64,000 nucleotides of DNA from Struthio camelus. Its lineage: Eukaryota > Chordata > Aves > Struthioniformes > Struthionidae. Shown here one piece after another: positions 48,801 to 62,320 of the stretch. Under the pieces are notes generated by a model that worked only from the letters and a program-made list of their open reading frames with translations, did no database searches and was not told the DNA's origin. Position numbers and translations under genes: made by a program. Each line of letters opens with the position of its first letter. Within the stretch, counting starts at the first letter, position 1. The stretch is taken from the NCBI RefSeq assembly GCF_040807025.1, contig NC_090952.1, positions 16,861,068-16,925,067 on the forward strand. The letters are read 5' to 3'.

Positions 48801-49537
48801 CTCTGAGAGCTCCAGACACCTGACAGCCTCAGGTGCCACCCTGAGCAGGCTAATGTGTGGATTCAGGAGCTAACTGTGAGAGCTGAGCTCCAAACTCTTG
48901 ATCCAAAGTGATTCTCTTGTGGTTGCTCTCTTGGTGGGATTTCCAAGCATCCTAAGAAACTGCAGAGCACAGGTCTCATTAGACTGCAGGAGGAATCAGT
49001 GGAACTTGGGCTTCCAAATCATTGACACCACCTAAACTAGCAGCAGACCTAGGACCATGACCCAGACCTGGTGACCTATGGCTGGGCATTTCATAGAGGG
49101 GACTGGAGTCTGAGAACACCTCTCAAATGGCTTTGGGTTCTGGGCTTGCAAAAAAACACCTGCAAAATAGAATATCCTGAAATCTAAGCTTACATTCAGT
49201 TTACAAGAGAATACTTAAAAAAATCAACAACCTTGAGCAAGAACCGTGGGTGACGTAGGCAGAAGTTTCTCATCAGAGGATGGAAGCAGGCCAGTTTAAA
49301 GCAAGTGGTAAAAAGGTCACTCCTGGAGTTACTCACAGCAGTTTGAAGGATGAAGGGGTGGGAGAGATGGTTACCTTGGCCATCCCCTGCCTCAGTGCTC
49401 CAGGGGATGTGCAGCTGGCTCTGTTTGCCCTCTTGGGCCCTGCAGGGACCAGGAATTGTGGCATATTCTCCCTCTGAATTTTCACTATGGGAAGAGGAGG
49501 AGGCGGAAGAGTTTCTAGCCTCCTTGGACCCTTCTCT

Positions 49538-49563
49538 GCTTGTTTGCTTTGCTTGTTTGCTTT
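49538..49563. repeat. Perfect 13-base tandem duplication
   Basis: GCTTGTTTGCTTT occurs twice head to tail, followed by a related GTTTTGG. Confidence 0.9.
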
Positions 49564-52500
49564 GTTTTGGAGCAGTGCTCAAGTCTTTGTTTTGGAGAGA
49601 GGGTTTCATCAAGCAAAAGAAAGGTACAAAGGCAAGTTAATGAGAACAATTATTCAGTAACAGCTGCTGCCGCTAACCTCCAAACAAGTGTAAGGCACAG
49701 TCTTGCAATAACAAGACTTTCTCTGATGATTATGTGCAGGGGAAACATTGCTTAAGATTGTGCACTGATCTTATTTGGAAATCTAGTGAATAAGCAGGCA
49801 AGTAGAGGAGAAACACACCTTGTTTCGAGTACATTTGTGGGGAGCAGAGAGCCTGTGGTTGGATTAGAGGCAGATCCACAGATGTGTAGTCCTTACTCTG
49901 CAATCCCTGAGTTGTTTACCATCATTTCTGGGATGTGCAGCTGATGATGACAGCCCACCTGGAGTTCAGCAACTTCCATTTGCAGAAGCATTTTTTCCTC
50001 CAGCTGCTGCAGTCCACAAATCAAACCCTCCATCTTGGGCCCAGATGGCCCGGGCTAGGTCTGGAGAGGATTGGTGTGAACTCCTGTGTTCAGCGTTGGC
50101 TCTGTTTCTCCTTGCAGATAGACTCCTCTCCGTCACTTCCGTTAGCTCTGATTTAGCTGTGTCCATGCCCAAGATCTGCTCTTCATCAGCTTCTTCACAC
50201 AAGGACAAGACATCCAGTCTTGGCATACAGTGCCTGCAGTTTAACATCCCCATCAAGCCACAGAGGGACCAAATGGACTAGAAAACTGGCCCAAGGTCTT
50301 CGCTTTCCTTCCAACCTGGCAACCAGAGAAGACAGGACTCCTCTCCGTTTTCAACCTGGCATCCCAACCAACCCTCCTGCCCAGCTGGCACGGACTTGGA
50401 GCACAGCAGTGCCAAGCAGGCCACCTCCGCCGTGCTGCCGACGGCAGGGTGGAGGCTACTGGCTCCTTGGCAGCCCACCTCCCCTGCCAGGCACTGTGCC
50501 AGAGGGGCACACCAGCACCCTGGGGCTCCCCTGGCTGCACTGGCCCCAAGAGAGATGCAACAACCACGACAGCTCAGGCTCGCATCAGACCCCAAGGTTG
50601 CAGCTCTGCCACTAGCTCCGACAGATGGTGAGCAAGCCCTGCTCCATCTCCTGTGGCAGTTTGGCCACTGAAGAGCACTGTTCAAGCCAACCCACATTTG
50701 GCAGGCAGGTGAGCGTACCCCAAATGCAGATATTTTGTCAAGATCTGGAGGGAGAGCGAGGACATGAGCCAAGTGGATGAGACTCTCTGGATTCCCCATC
50801 AAAGCAGGCAGATCTGCCCCACAACAGCTCCTGGGATGTGGGCGCTTGGAAGCACGAAGTCTCAGCCCACCAGCTCCTCCTTTTGCTGGGGCCCATCGTC
50901 TGCCGCTTTGGGTGTCAGTGGCCCTGCTCTCTCGTCCGAGGCTGGCCCTGCTTTCCTGGCAGCATCCCACTGCTCTCTTTCTGAGAGTCACAAACCAGCA
51001 GTACACACTGTGCCGGGGCTCTGCGAACACAGTGAGCCCCCACGGCAGTAAAATTCTCATCCCTCATTCATCCTGTTCCCCTCCCTGGAGAAAAGAAAGG
51101 AGCAGGGATAGTGTGCTCTCAGGGACAAGGAAATCATTACAGTCTTCTCTACACACCCCAATCAAACCTTTAGCAGCCACATTTAGGGACAGAAGCCTTC
51201 ACAAAGGAATGCTCTTAAAATGAAATAAGATGTCTTGACAGATTTTTATTTGCTGTCTCTACTCACAGGCAATTAGAGGAGTAGGACATAATGTCTGATT
51301 TTATTTGAAGGCTTTTTTTCTTTTTCTTCAGTTTCTTTTAATCGCTTAGCTCTTGTGCCAGAGCAACACGGCTTGCATGATAACTAAACACAGGAAGGGC
51401 ATTCATAACATAAAAAGTCTAATCAATACCAGCACTAGGCAGCCAGAGCCAAAATCATGTCAAAAATGAGTTGGGAATTGGAAGAAAGTAACAGATACCA
51501 TTTAAAACCTGAAGGCATGACAAAGGGCCAAATTGCACCCTGCCCAGCTGAGTGGTCCCGGCAGGACGGAAGTCAGGAGACAAGTGCTTAGGAGGGGAGA
51601 TTCGTTTAGCATCAGACACTAAATGCAAGGTTGGAGGAGCAACAGGAGAAATTGTGTGAGGAACAACAGGAAAAGTTGCCCAGTGTTTAGGTCTAGTGGG
51701 ATGAGGTACCAACAAGTCAACTGGAATCACGCAAGCCCAAATCAGACATGGACAGACACGCTGGCCATGCTGGAAGACAGCTTTCAGGACGGCCCAGCCA
51801 TTGGCACCGCTGAGCCTTCAGCCGTCGCTGCCTGCTGAGGCTTGATGTGCCTGCCAGCCCCAAGTGCCCATGCTCAGTGGCTGCCATGGCCCCGATGGGA
51901 TGGCAGCCAGCAGCCAGCTGCAGTCAAGCACCCAGGCTCTTCCCAAAACATTGAGCAATCCCCTACCCTCGTGTCCCCTGGCTAGCGGGGAGACCATCAC
52001 TTCACTATCTGCCTCAGTCATCCCAGCCACCACCAAAGACGAAGGGCCAACAGCTGCACCATTCGGCATCCTGGCAGCTTGCCCCCACAAAGGATTTGGC
52101 CCTGTCACAGGAAACGAGAGAGAGAGGTCTGAGACGGAAAATGATCTGGAGAGAGCAGCAAGCAGCACGTGGGAGTGGAGGAGGCAATAGGCAGGAGCTG
52201 GAGGGGAAGGCAGGGACCATGGGAAGAGAAGGGAAGGGAGGGACCACCCGCAGCTGGAGGCAGCAGTGAACGTGTGGGTGACAGCAGAAGACCACCTGGA
52301 AAAGGATAAAGGGAGGATTTATGAACACTGCTATAATGAAAGCCAGTTATCCATGACCACCTTCAATCTTGTCAGAGGGAGGATGAGAGGGGCTGTCTCC
52401 GATTAACAGATTGGGAGATTTAATGCTGCCGTTCCAGAGCATGATCTCATGAGTCCCCCGCACGGGCCTGCCTCTCCGTGGGAAGGTGCTCACGCTCCTG

Positions 52501-55500
52501 CCCTCACAGTTGGAGCGTGTCAGGACCAAGCACCAGACACGTCAGCCACCAGGGAAGACCAGCTCCCAGCCACCACGAAGCCAGAACAGTGAAGGAAGAG
52601 AGAGAGGAGTCACTGCAGAGCATCTCCTAGGAAGACCAAGGAGGTGCAGGACCCTGCCAGGTCGCGACAGTACAAATACAGTTATCAAGAACTTAAAACA
52701 TCATGGGAGAGAAAACTGGATCTTCAGCACAGCCCTGCAGGGACGTGGGTGCTGGAGGCCAGGACACGAGGTGGGGAACGGGGAGCAGAGCAGCCCTGGA
52801 AGGCTGCATGGAAGAGAGGCCAGCACTCTCTGGCTGAACAGGGACAGCGTCCTAGCAGTCTGGCCAGCACTGAGCACCAAGCCTACACGTGGCATTTGGG
52901 AGCCAGCCCAGGACCCCCTTCTCCAGCAAGGATGTGGGGGAGGCGAGTGCTCAGGGAAGAGTGAAAAGGGGGTCAGATCCTTGGGACAGAAAGAAGGCGG
53001 CGCAGAAATGGACTGGCAAAACCCAGCACTTCTCGGCGGGAGGAGAGAGGGAAGCAGGTTTTCATCCTGGGCTCAGAGGGTGAACAGGAGTCCCACAGAG
53101 GGGGAGGGCAGTCAGCAGCCAGGCACCTCCACGCGCCAGCAGGCTGGGCAGGGATCCACCCTCAGTGCAACCTCGCTTGGGAGCCATATTCACGCCTGGG
53201 TTCACCTCCCCCCTGCAATCAAGTAACCCAGTCACTCTCTCCCTGAGAGAAAGAAATCAGGTAGGTAAGTGATGTCTATGAGCCCATATGGAGGGGCTGG
53301 GACGCTGCCCAAGCTTCATCTTGGAAAAGTGCACATCTTCCAGTATAAATATTTTGGTTTGCCTCCTCCTCACCAACCCACCAGCTCCAGCACTGAAACC
53401 ACAACAGCAGCCCTCATCACAGACATTTCAGCAGGCCATTCCCTCTGAGCCCTGCAGAAACCAGTGCTTGCCGCAACACCAGCACATGCAAACTCACCCA
53501 GCTGCCTGGGGCTGACAGCCCCAGCCTGCAATGTCTGCAGGTGGCCTCGCTACCTGCAAAGGCCCATGGACATCCCAGTACTGCTGTGAGGGAGAGTGGC
53601 TCCTTGCAGTGCAGAGGGGAGGCCTCAGGCTGTTGAGGGAAGAGGGGCTCTTTTCCTCTGTCTCCCTCAAAGAGCAGGGCAGCAGGAAGCACGTGGGAGG
53701 TGGTGCTTGTCCCAAGGACCACAGCAATTTGGGGCCAAGGGGACCGCAGCACCTGCAGGCTACCTTGCTCTCATGGACTCGTTTGGCACTTTTCATTCCT
53801 ATTATCCTGCCCAACAGAAAACAGCTAGATCCATTTATTTTTATCTGTTGAGAGCCTAAAAATTAACATCTGCTCTGAAATGAAAACAGTACCTGCAACG
53901 CACCCCTGCCCTGAGCTGACTTGGTCATGCCACCTTGCCCGGCTCTCCGCACACAACCTCCCCTCGGTGGAAGCAGGGCCCGTGGGGAGCATCCCCACTG
54001 CTGACAGCCATGTGGCAGAGGTAGCTGGGCTCTTCTCGAGCATCCCAAGCTGGGATGCACAGCACTGGGGAGTGCAGGGAAGGAAGAGATAACACCCAGC
54101 AGCCGCAGCCTTTCCTCCCACCGCCTATGCGACATGCACATGAGAACGTGCCAGCCTCATGCCAGCAGGGTTGGCAGCACCTCTGGTTTGCTTTCTCCAG
54201 TGACCCTGCTGCCCTTACCCCACACAACTAACCCACAAGCCCATCCCAAACCACAAGCCCTCCCCTTTCTGATCTTTCGCTTTTCTTGCCTCGGCCATGG
54301 GAGACACACACTGCCACAGCAAGTGCAATATCTGTATCTCAATGTGTGAGAGCTGCAGGGAGGAGGGGGATATATCTTCTCTAATTCACAGCGCATCTGT
54401 GGTAGTGTTTTACCACCACCAAGTGCAGAGAGGCACAAGTTCCCACCTCCCACGAGTGGGTGAGGAGCACTGCAAGTAATCCAAGATGCCAGCCCCATAC
54501 TTTTCTCCAAAAATGCTGCAAAGCGTGAGAGGAATTCGGTAGTTTGAAAATGTATTCATTTGATTAACATGGAGAGGAGAAGGCATCCACGAGGGGTGTT
54601 CTTCATTGATTCTTCTTAGAACGAGAAAGAGGGAGGGAAGAGAATTTGCTTTTGATTTTTTTTCCATCAGAAAATTTTTCACCTGCATATACTTTATGGC
54701 TTTTAATTCTTGAGCTGCATGGGGTATAAGGTTGGACCCTGTCGCCCCAGCTGAGCAGGCCCAGTGCTTCGCCCTGCACTGTCTGTGCCACAGGTGCGCA
54801 GGAGAGCAACCCTGAGCAGTCCCTCACATTGCCTCCAGACATTTGGAGCAGCACAAGCACCCTGCTGCACGTGCTGAGGCACTGCCGCAGTGTGTAAAGG
54901 CTCAAAAGCCATACACCCAACACAAAACTTCGGCTTTACAGCTTGGGCGCTGCAAGTGTTTCAGCAAACATCTGTTTTGTGCTCTAACAGCAGGGCAAAT
55001 GCAGTATTCCCCCGTGTAAACATCCACTCTCCAGACAAGGAGTTCTGAGCTGTGCTGCACTTGTCTATTCAAACACCCACTTTCTAGGTGAAATCTGCTG
55101 CATTCTCCTGTGTCAAAAGCACCTGGGCTTAGGCTGTCCTGGCTCCTCTGAAATGTCTTGTCTAGATATGGACACTCCAAGGGTGGCTATTTAACCATGC
55201 AAATACTTCCCATATATGTGCATTTTTTAGGTGCACCCTGTTCCTTGTGCCATCTCAGCACAAGGAACTGCAGAACAGGAGCTGGAAGAAAAGGATGATG
55301 AACAGCAGAGATATAAAAGGAAAAGGGGATAAAACACACAACGGGTTTATCCAACAGTGTATTCTGCCAGGCTAATGTGATACTGTCTTGGAAAAGAAAG
55401 GCCAAGGGAATAGAGTAGTCACACCTCTCCAGCCTTAGTGTTAGTGCTCCACAGAAGATGGCGAGTGAAGGGGGAACACGTCGGGAACAGAAGAATTAGG

Positions 55501-56334
55501 AAGGAGCTGAAAGGGTCTTGGGAGGGGAAGAACAAGGCTGATGGGAAGGTACTAGCAGAGTGCCTCACAGACGTAGTTCATGACCCATATCAGTATTTCC
55601 ATTAGTGACCTTGTCCTGATGATATTTGCCACTGCTACCAAATTAAGAGGCAGCAGGAGCAGGTGGAAGGTGATCAGATTGTCACCATAAGATGACCAGT
55701 AGGCCTCCAGGAAAAGGAATGAGGTGTGCGTTGTGCAGGGTTCAAGCTCATTAGCACGGGGTTCAGAACAACAATTTCCATTACCCATCAGGGGCTCAAC
55801 AGTTGGACTATTTTCTTTGATCCTTCTCAAGTATGTGAGTCCAGGAAAGATATGATGAACTATGAGTGTCATAGGATCCCAGAAGAGAGAAACGCAAGAC
55901 TAGGTGAGGTCTTACAAGCAGAGAGAGGGATGCAGTCATGGCGGGGCGCAGAGCGCTGGTCAGATGCTCACTGGAGTACCCGTCAGCGTCAACACAGCAG
56001 AGAAACAGCATCACACAAACGCCTAGCTGCTGCTCTGTTCCCTGGAAAACTTTCTGGTTGTGACTTCTGCCCCACTTTTAGGTTTGTAACAGGCCATAAA
56101 GAAGTGTTTGGTTGCATGTGAATGAGCCACAAGCATTTGGCCTGCTCTGGACGCTCACCTGGCCTATGCAGTTATTCTGTGCCTGGGACTGGATTTGTGT
56201 CCCAGATCACTGTAGTTTACATTTGCGCTGAGAGTAAGCACAGAAAGTATAGAAGCGAGCCTGCCTAGAGAACAGAGCTGGGAAGAAGAGAGCTCCTCTA
56301 CCTGGAGACAACAGCTAACCCAACCCATGCTGCA

Positions 56335-56455
56335 GGATGGGGTTGTTGTCCTCCTTATAGGTAGGGAAACTGAGGTTTGAAGTGAAGTGAAATGATTTGC
56401 CCAAGGTCACTCACCATGTGATGGCTAAGCCAGAAAGCCATTCACTCTAACGAAA
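56335..56455 (+). repeat. MIR SINE, the best-preserved copy in the window
   Basis: The order TTGTCCTCCTTATAGGTAGG, GGAAACTGAGGTTTGAAGTG, AAATGATTTGCCCAAGGTCACTC and GCTAAGCCAGAAAGCCATTC follows the MIR core and 3' half. The TTGCCCAAGGTCAC block is intact. Confidence 0.8.
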
Positions 56456-57450
56456 GGAGAAAAGGAGCAGAGAAGGGCTGCTGGGATGAGCCAGGAACAG
56501 AGGGTACATGGCAGGAAAGGGATATAGAAGAACATGGCTTGCTCAGCCCGGTAAAACAAAGTCAGGCAGTGACATGATTTTTCTCTATAAATATATCTGG
56601 AGGGTAAACACCAGGGACAGAAGGAAAAAAAAAAAAAGGCTATTTAAGCTGAAGGACAACACTGGCACAAGAGAACATCCATATTAATGTTTAAAGAAGC
56701 AAAAGAGCAGGATATAGAGAGAAAGAAGGGAGGAACAAATAGCCTAAAGGGAGGACGGATGAGATGCTGGATGTGCCCACCTCGTCCTGTCGGAAGCAAG
56801 CCTCCATCCTCCACGAAGACTTTGAGTGCTGCCCTACAGCTGAAACCGCCATGCCTCCGGGCAGCAGGGCCAAGCTGGCACAGAGTTTGATGCTACGTCT
56901 GATGCTCCTCTCGGAGCTCAGCAGGGCCCCACACGCCTCCGGCTGCGAGCGCTGGCACTCGGAAAGATGAGGGTGCCTGACAAAATTAAACAGAGAGGCA
57001 AAATGAGATACTCTTTCACATTAAGTGGGAGAAAGAGGGAGGCAGAGGGGAAGAGGGGAGGTTAGGGAGGCATCAAGCGGGAGACGCTCAGCACAGGGCC
57101 TGAGCAGGTTTTGCTGGGAGCCGGGAACACACTGGGGAGCAGCCCGACTACCATCCCACTCCCCAGCTAGAGAGGTGAGAAGACAAGTGATCAGGTCCAG
57201 GGGACCTGCCTGCCTTTGTCCTTCTGGGGTTTTTCTCACTGCTGGCAGTTGTTGGGGAGAGCCACATTGCCCTGCAGTTATGCAACAGCTTGCAAGGGGG
57301 CAAGATCCCCCAAATGTCGCCAGCCCAGCGCAGCAGCCCCAGCAGATCCCACACACTTTGCTGCTGTTTGCTTTAGACAGCAGAGCCTGGTGTTACTCTC
57401 TCACCCCCCTTCCAAGATCAAGCTGGGTTTTTCATAACCATTAAAAACAA

Positions 57451-57660
57451 GTCTTTGTTATTAGTCCTGTGAATAATTTATTCTATCATAATTAATGCAG
57501 TATTGTTAACAGCCATGGCAAAGTTCCCCGGCTTGCCCGTCTGCAGACACTGCTCCACTTCTGCTCACCATTTCGGCATTAAATATGCATCAGGACTGAT
57601 AAATGGCTCCAGCGCGCTGATCACCGTGAGCCTGTTGAACAAAGCACTCTGAGCACGGTT
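57451..57660. promoter_or_regulatory. Candidate regulatory element dense in SOX, homeodomain and POU motifs
   Basis: Motifs seen: CTTTGTT (57454-57460) and GAACAAAG (57638-57645), both SOX/TCF-like and in opposite orientation; TAATTAAT at 57490-57497; GTTAAC near 57506; and ATATGCAT at 57584-57591. The block is AT-rich between GC-rich neighbours. No retroposon or reading frame explains it. Conservation cannot be judged here. Confidence 0.35.
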
Positions 57661-60393
57661 CCCTCCCCTGGGAAAGCAATGCTGGGGTAGATTAGAGGCA
57701 GCGAGGGAGGGAGCAGCTCCCAGACAGGACCAGCTCACTCACCTGTCAGAGCTCCCCAGCCCCGAGGGAAGCGAGGACAAGGATGCCTGTCAACTCTTAT
57801 CACCAAAGAGAGACACATTCCCTCAGGAGAAAGGCTGAGCCATGCTCAGTAAATCAGTCACCTCAGGCACTTGCTTCGTGTCTGTCCCTCTCTCTCTCTG
57901 CAGGCCACGCTCAGAGCTGAAGCAGAAAAGCCTCCGAGCGCTCCTTGCCTTTCAGTCCTGCTGCATGGTGACAGTGTGGGAGGCTTGCAGAGAAGCCAGC
58001 AGGGGCGCAGAGCTCCAGAGAAAGCAACCAAGAGACAACCGAAACACATTGGGAGGATGCCGAAGCCTCCGACAGTCTGAGGGAGGTGGAGGCTTCCCTC
58101 GACTTCCTAAGCCTTGGCAGAGCAGGACTTGCAGCCTCCTCCCTGCATCTTCTCGTCTAAGCACCTCTGCAATCACTTCCTGGTGTGAGGGATGAATTCA
58201 GTCCCCTGCTTCCCAATCCCTTCTCCCAGGGACTCGCATGCTCCCAGAGCAGCACCAGTGCCTCTCTACTGCTTGCCATCCCAGGCTGGTCGTAAAGAGG
58301 TGGAGAGAAGCTCCAGCTCGGCAGGATGAGGTAAAGCCACGTTAAGCTGGGGCATGCAAAAGGATTATTTCCAAAGAGGCGATCGGCTAACTCTGATATG
58401 GAGGTCTGAATCCAGCAGCTGAGAGTGGGGCCAGCGGAGCTGCTCCTGTCCTACCAGTCAGGGGGCTTAAAACGAGGGGAAAAAGGAAGCATTAGAGGCG
58501 TGTTGTGTGTGATAATCCTGGCCCAGCACTGGAACGCACTCAAAATGACCCTTTGCTAAGCCTCAAACCTCTCACTCCATGTTTCTCTGATTCGGGGAGC
58601 TCTCTGGCTGCAACATCTATTTCTCTGTCAACAGTACTCACGGCATCTCTCTTTCTATCTTTAGTCTCAGCTTATCGATCCCTCATTCCTGTCTATCCAT
58701 CTAATTCTTTTGTGTTTATTTCTGCCTGTCACTCAATTTACTGCTGCACACCTGTCCTGTTTTACAATGCGGATCTCTTGTCTGCCTCCTTTTTCACTTT
58801 TCCTCTTCCCCAGTGAGGAGGGACACAAAGCAGTTAACCATTTGGTAGCCTGCGGTGCCTGAACAGTTTCTTCGCAGAGAGCTGAGCAGTCTGGCAGACT
58901 AAGCTGCTTTCTGCCCAGAAGAAAATCCCCTCGGCAGGGCTGGAGCAGAGACATGCCATTGCATCCCCTTTGGCTGTACCTGGGAAGGGGATAAATATAA
59001 AGCACGGATCCACGGCCCGAGCTGCAATGTGGGACCCTCTGCCCTGCGACTCCTGCCACAGCATATCTTATCAGAGGAGATTAGTCAGAGCCTTGATCCT
59101 AATGCCGTGTTTGAATTCAAAACGCAAGCCATACCCTTGGAGATAAGGGCTTCTTTCGCAGCAGTGTCAGCTCTCCGAGTTGGCTGCATCAGGGCTTAGC
59201 AGGGCAAATAGCGAGCAGGGAAAGGAAAAGATAGATGAAAGAATATAAGAAAGTCTGAGAAAAAGGGGAGGATGGAGATGCATCCTTAGAGGTGCTTTTA
59301 TTTTATTTCTGCCTTTCATATCTTTAAAAGTGAGAAAAGTGGGAAAAAAGAAGGCCAAGAACAAAGCTCTATCACTCACCCAGGCTTGTTAACTCATTAT
59401 CATTAATGTGGACCATGCTGAGGCAAGAAGAACAAGGGGAAGGATTTTCAATGTCTCACCATAGGTGGAAAAAGTCCCTCCTTGCTCAGCAGACAGCAAC
59501 TTTTCAGAGTGCCTGAGATGAATCCACAAATTGCCTGGCCATCTCTGCCCAGGGCCTGTCAGGGCTGCAAACCTCTCTGAAGGGCCTGGTCCATACTTTC
59601 ACGCTTCTTCCGTGGGACTGAGCACCCTGGATTCCCCATCACTGGCCACCACTTAAACACATGTCTGGATACGTGCATATAGCGTATTTAGAGTGACATC
59701 GAGATGTACGTCAATTGTAACAGTTAGCAATCAGGCACTGGCTTATTCTATGCGAAATAACTGGACTCGCAGCACTAACAAAGGAACAAAATTATCAATA
59801 GAAAAAGAAATCTCAGTATAATGGACAGTGAGAGTTTGGAAACCCAGATCCCAGACAGAAGATACGCCATTCCGTCTGGATTCCCAACAAGCGTCAACCA
59901 CCAGTTTCTATCACAGCTTTCTTAAGGATGGCACATAACTCTATAAAGGGCCCTGCTGCTTCTCCAGCCATATCTATGCCAGTAGATATGCTTACGAGTG
60001 TGCCCTCATCTGGAAAGCCAGCCCAGCAGAATAGCCAGTTCTCTTTCTTAGTAAGATGGAGGCCTGCCCTCACCCTAGAGCATACACAAAAAATCCCCAA
60101 ATCCTGGCCCAATGAGCAGTGCAAGATAACTGCTCCTATAGGCAGTGACAAAAAAGCCAAAGAAAAGTGGGAACGCGTGACTCCACAGAATCTTACCAAG
60201 GACACCACCAAACCTGACACCCACCCTGGCTCCCTCAGGAGCGGAACCAGATACATATCACGGTGCTGATCTCTGGAAAAACTCGTGTCACACTGAAAGT
60301 TTTCCTGCAGAACGGTATCTAGAAGACCAGCATACCAGGACACCATCACAGACATGTCCCTGAGTCACAAGGCACTTGTGAGGTAGAGATCCT

Positions 60394-60417
60394 GGAGCTA
60401 AACCTTGGTTTAGCTCC
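60394..60417. repeat. Perfect short palindrome (11-base arms, 2-base spacer)
   Basis: GGAGCTAAACC, TT, then GGTTTAGCTCC. The arms are exact reverse complements. It could be chance or a protein-binding site. Confidence 0.9.
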
Positions 60418-60934
60418 TGGCCCAGAGCAGCTCAAGGACACAAACACTGCTATCTCCACTTCTCTGAACTACCAAACTGTCCTCCTTGGGTCAACAATGG
60501 TGAGATACTGATACAAAGACCATTTCTTGGCCATCTGCCACAGCCAAGAATGAGATACGGAAATAACCACCAGCAGCAAACAGAGATTGAAGAATCATGC
60601 TTCTAGTAAAGTGCCCCCATTTTGTACTTCCGGCACTTCAGCTAGAAATTACTATCACACAGAAAAAGAACTACAACAGCAGGGCTGCAAAGGTACATTA
60701 AGACTCTTGCTTAAGGAGCCTGTTGGGTTCCTGGGAGGGTCAGGAGATAGGGATAAGTCACAAAGAAGGCTTACACTCTGGCCTCAGGTACCCTACCGTA
60801 AGATTGCCGTCCAAGGTTTCAAAACCAATGGTTCAGTTCCTCCCATGCTGTTTGCAAGCTGACGGCCTTTGACAGTGCAAACTTGTGCTTCCCATGCAAG
60901 AGTCTCACCACAGCCCTGCTTGGTGCTCTCTGCC

Positions 60935-61000
60935 ATTCTCCTGGGCAGAGAAACTAAGGCCTGGACAGGTAATGGTAACTGGACTCCACTGCTATCCCAG
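60935..61000 (+). repeat. Possible MIR-like fragment
   Basis: CTCCTGGGCAGAGAAACTAAGGCCTGGACAGGTAA resembles the MIR core GATGAGGAAACTGAGGCACAGAGAGGTTAA. The match is partial. Confidence 0.35.
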
Positions 61001-61150
61001 AGGGATGCTCCACCCAGACTGCAGCAGGATACACATCACCAGGTATTCCCAATCTTCTTCAGTGTCTGCATGGGCAGAGTCACCATACAGCACCTGGTAT
61101 GACCCTGGAGGCTGAGAAGTCTCAGCTGACATCCCTAACCTGGAGGGTTA

Positions 61151-61197
61151 GGAATGAAGAAGGGTATTATTCCTTCTTGGAATGAAGAAGGGTATTA
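61151..61197. repeat. Short tandem repeat with 28-base period
   Basis: GGAATGAAGAAGGGTATTA occurs at 61151-61169 and again, identically, at 61179-61197, with TTCCTTCTT between. The spacer pairs with AAGAAGG in the units, so the segment can also fold into a small hairpin. Confidence 0.9.
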
Positions 61198-61387
61198 AAC
61201 TGCTTGTAATTCAACCTCCTCCCACTTCAGTGTATCCTCTTTCCCTTCAGCTCTGTGGGGTTGCACTATCTCCAGCCTTCAACAGGCAGCTGGGCACTCA
61301 TCAGATCCCCATCTCATACCCCCTTTCCCCATCTCCAGCAGTAGAGCAGGAGCAGAGAAGCCAGATCCTGCTATGCACAAGTGCAAC

Positions 61388-61409
61388 CTCTCCTCCTCCT
61401 CCTCCTCCT
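61388..61409. repeat. Simple repeat (CTC)n
   Basis: Roughly seven trinucleotide units in a pyrimidine-rich context. Confidence 0.9.
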
Positions 61410-62204
61410 ACCTTATCTGGAGGAAAGCAGCTTGTTATCCCCCCCTCTCCTGCTCTAAACTCGCTACCTCCAACGTTGCAGAGTGCTGGAGTGGAACAGC
61501 TCTGTAGTCATGGGATATCATTTGCCCTTTCTCAGACATATCTCCTCCTCAGTGAAACTGTCCCAACAGCCCTCTCCAGCCTCCCAAGTTCATACCACGT
61601 TAAATACCACAGTTGTCACAGGTAACCTCCAGCTCAACTTCATTACATAAGGACAGCTTCACCGTGGCCGGGAAGTCTTTCTAGGATTCCCCAAACATGT
61701 CAGCAACTTTATGAACTATCTGCCATGGCAGCCAAAGGCCAAAACATCCATAAGTCTGAACAGCGCAGAACAAGGACCCTGAAAAGTCCGTGGCTTTGTA
61801 ACAGGCCCCAAGAGAAAACCACTTTGCTCTACAACGACCAAGGAATCAGCTCTGCTGCGCCACCCCCCACAGCACAAGGGCACCAGTCTCAGCTTAAATA
61901 AAGGCTCTCATAGCCACAATCCTTCTTTCAGCTGTGGCCAGTAGTGGATACGGAGGGAGGAGAATAGGAACAGAGCAGGGAGACAGTGAAACTCCCCCAG
62001 AACATGCTCCCAGCCTCCAGCAACTTGTTTTTTCAGGGACTTCTTGAGCTGTCTTACTTGGTTTAAATGCTGCTGTGCTCCAGCCACAGGCCATGGCTGG
62101 TTCATGACCACCAGAAGATCAGGGCTTTGGGACAGGACACATCAGAGAACCAAACGCTCACCTACACTCCAGACAGAACAGCAGGAAAGAAAGGAGGAGT
62201 GAGA

Positions 62205-62320
62205 CAGTAATTCAGCCTTAATTAGCATCATCAAACATTCATCCGCTAATTTCCCTGAATTTACAGAGAACATTAACAACATCAATATGATTCATTGACT
62301 CTTTGAAGATCCTGCAGCAC
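62205..62320. promoter_or_regulatory. Candidate AT-rich regulatory element
   Basis: The block contains CTTAATTAGCATCATC, GCTAATTTCC and CATTAACAACATCAATATGATTC, several homeodomain-like cores within about 110 bases. It is clearly more AT-rich than its surroundings, and no repeat or frame explains it. Confidence 0.25.

Larger units (their letters stand above)
48801..57450. other. Intergenic stretch, no gene recognised
   Basis: No coding exon was recognised. The longest frames of the window lie here (50278-51060 minus, 260 codons; 52486-53226 plus, 246 codons). Both are in GC-rich DNA, low in complexity, and show no domain. There is a 13-base perfect tandem duplication at 49538-49563 and a clear MIR copy at 56335-56455. 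An A tract lies near 56625-56637. Confidence 0.6.

Noticed and set aside
50278-51060. 260-codon minus-strand frame, the longest in the window
   Set aside because: It has no recognisable domain, a GC-rich context, and competing long frames on the other strand over the same bases.
52486-53226. 246-codon plus-strand frame
   Set aside because: It is low in complexity, rich in G, R, S and Q, and shows no family resemblance or splice context.
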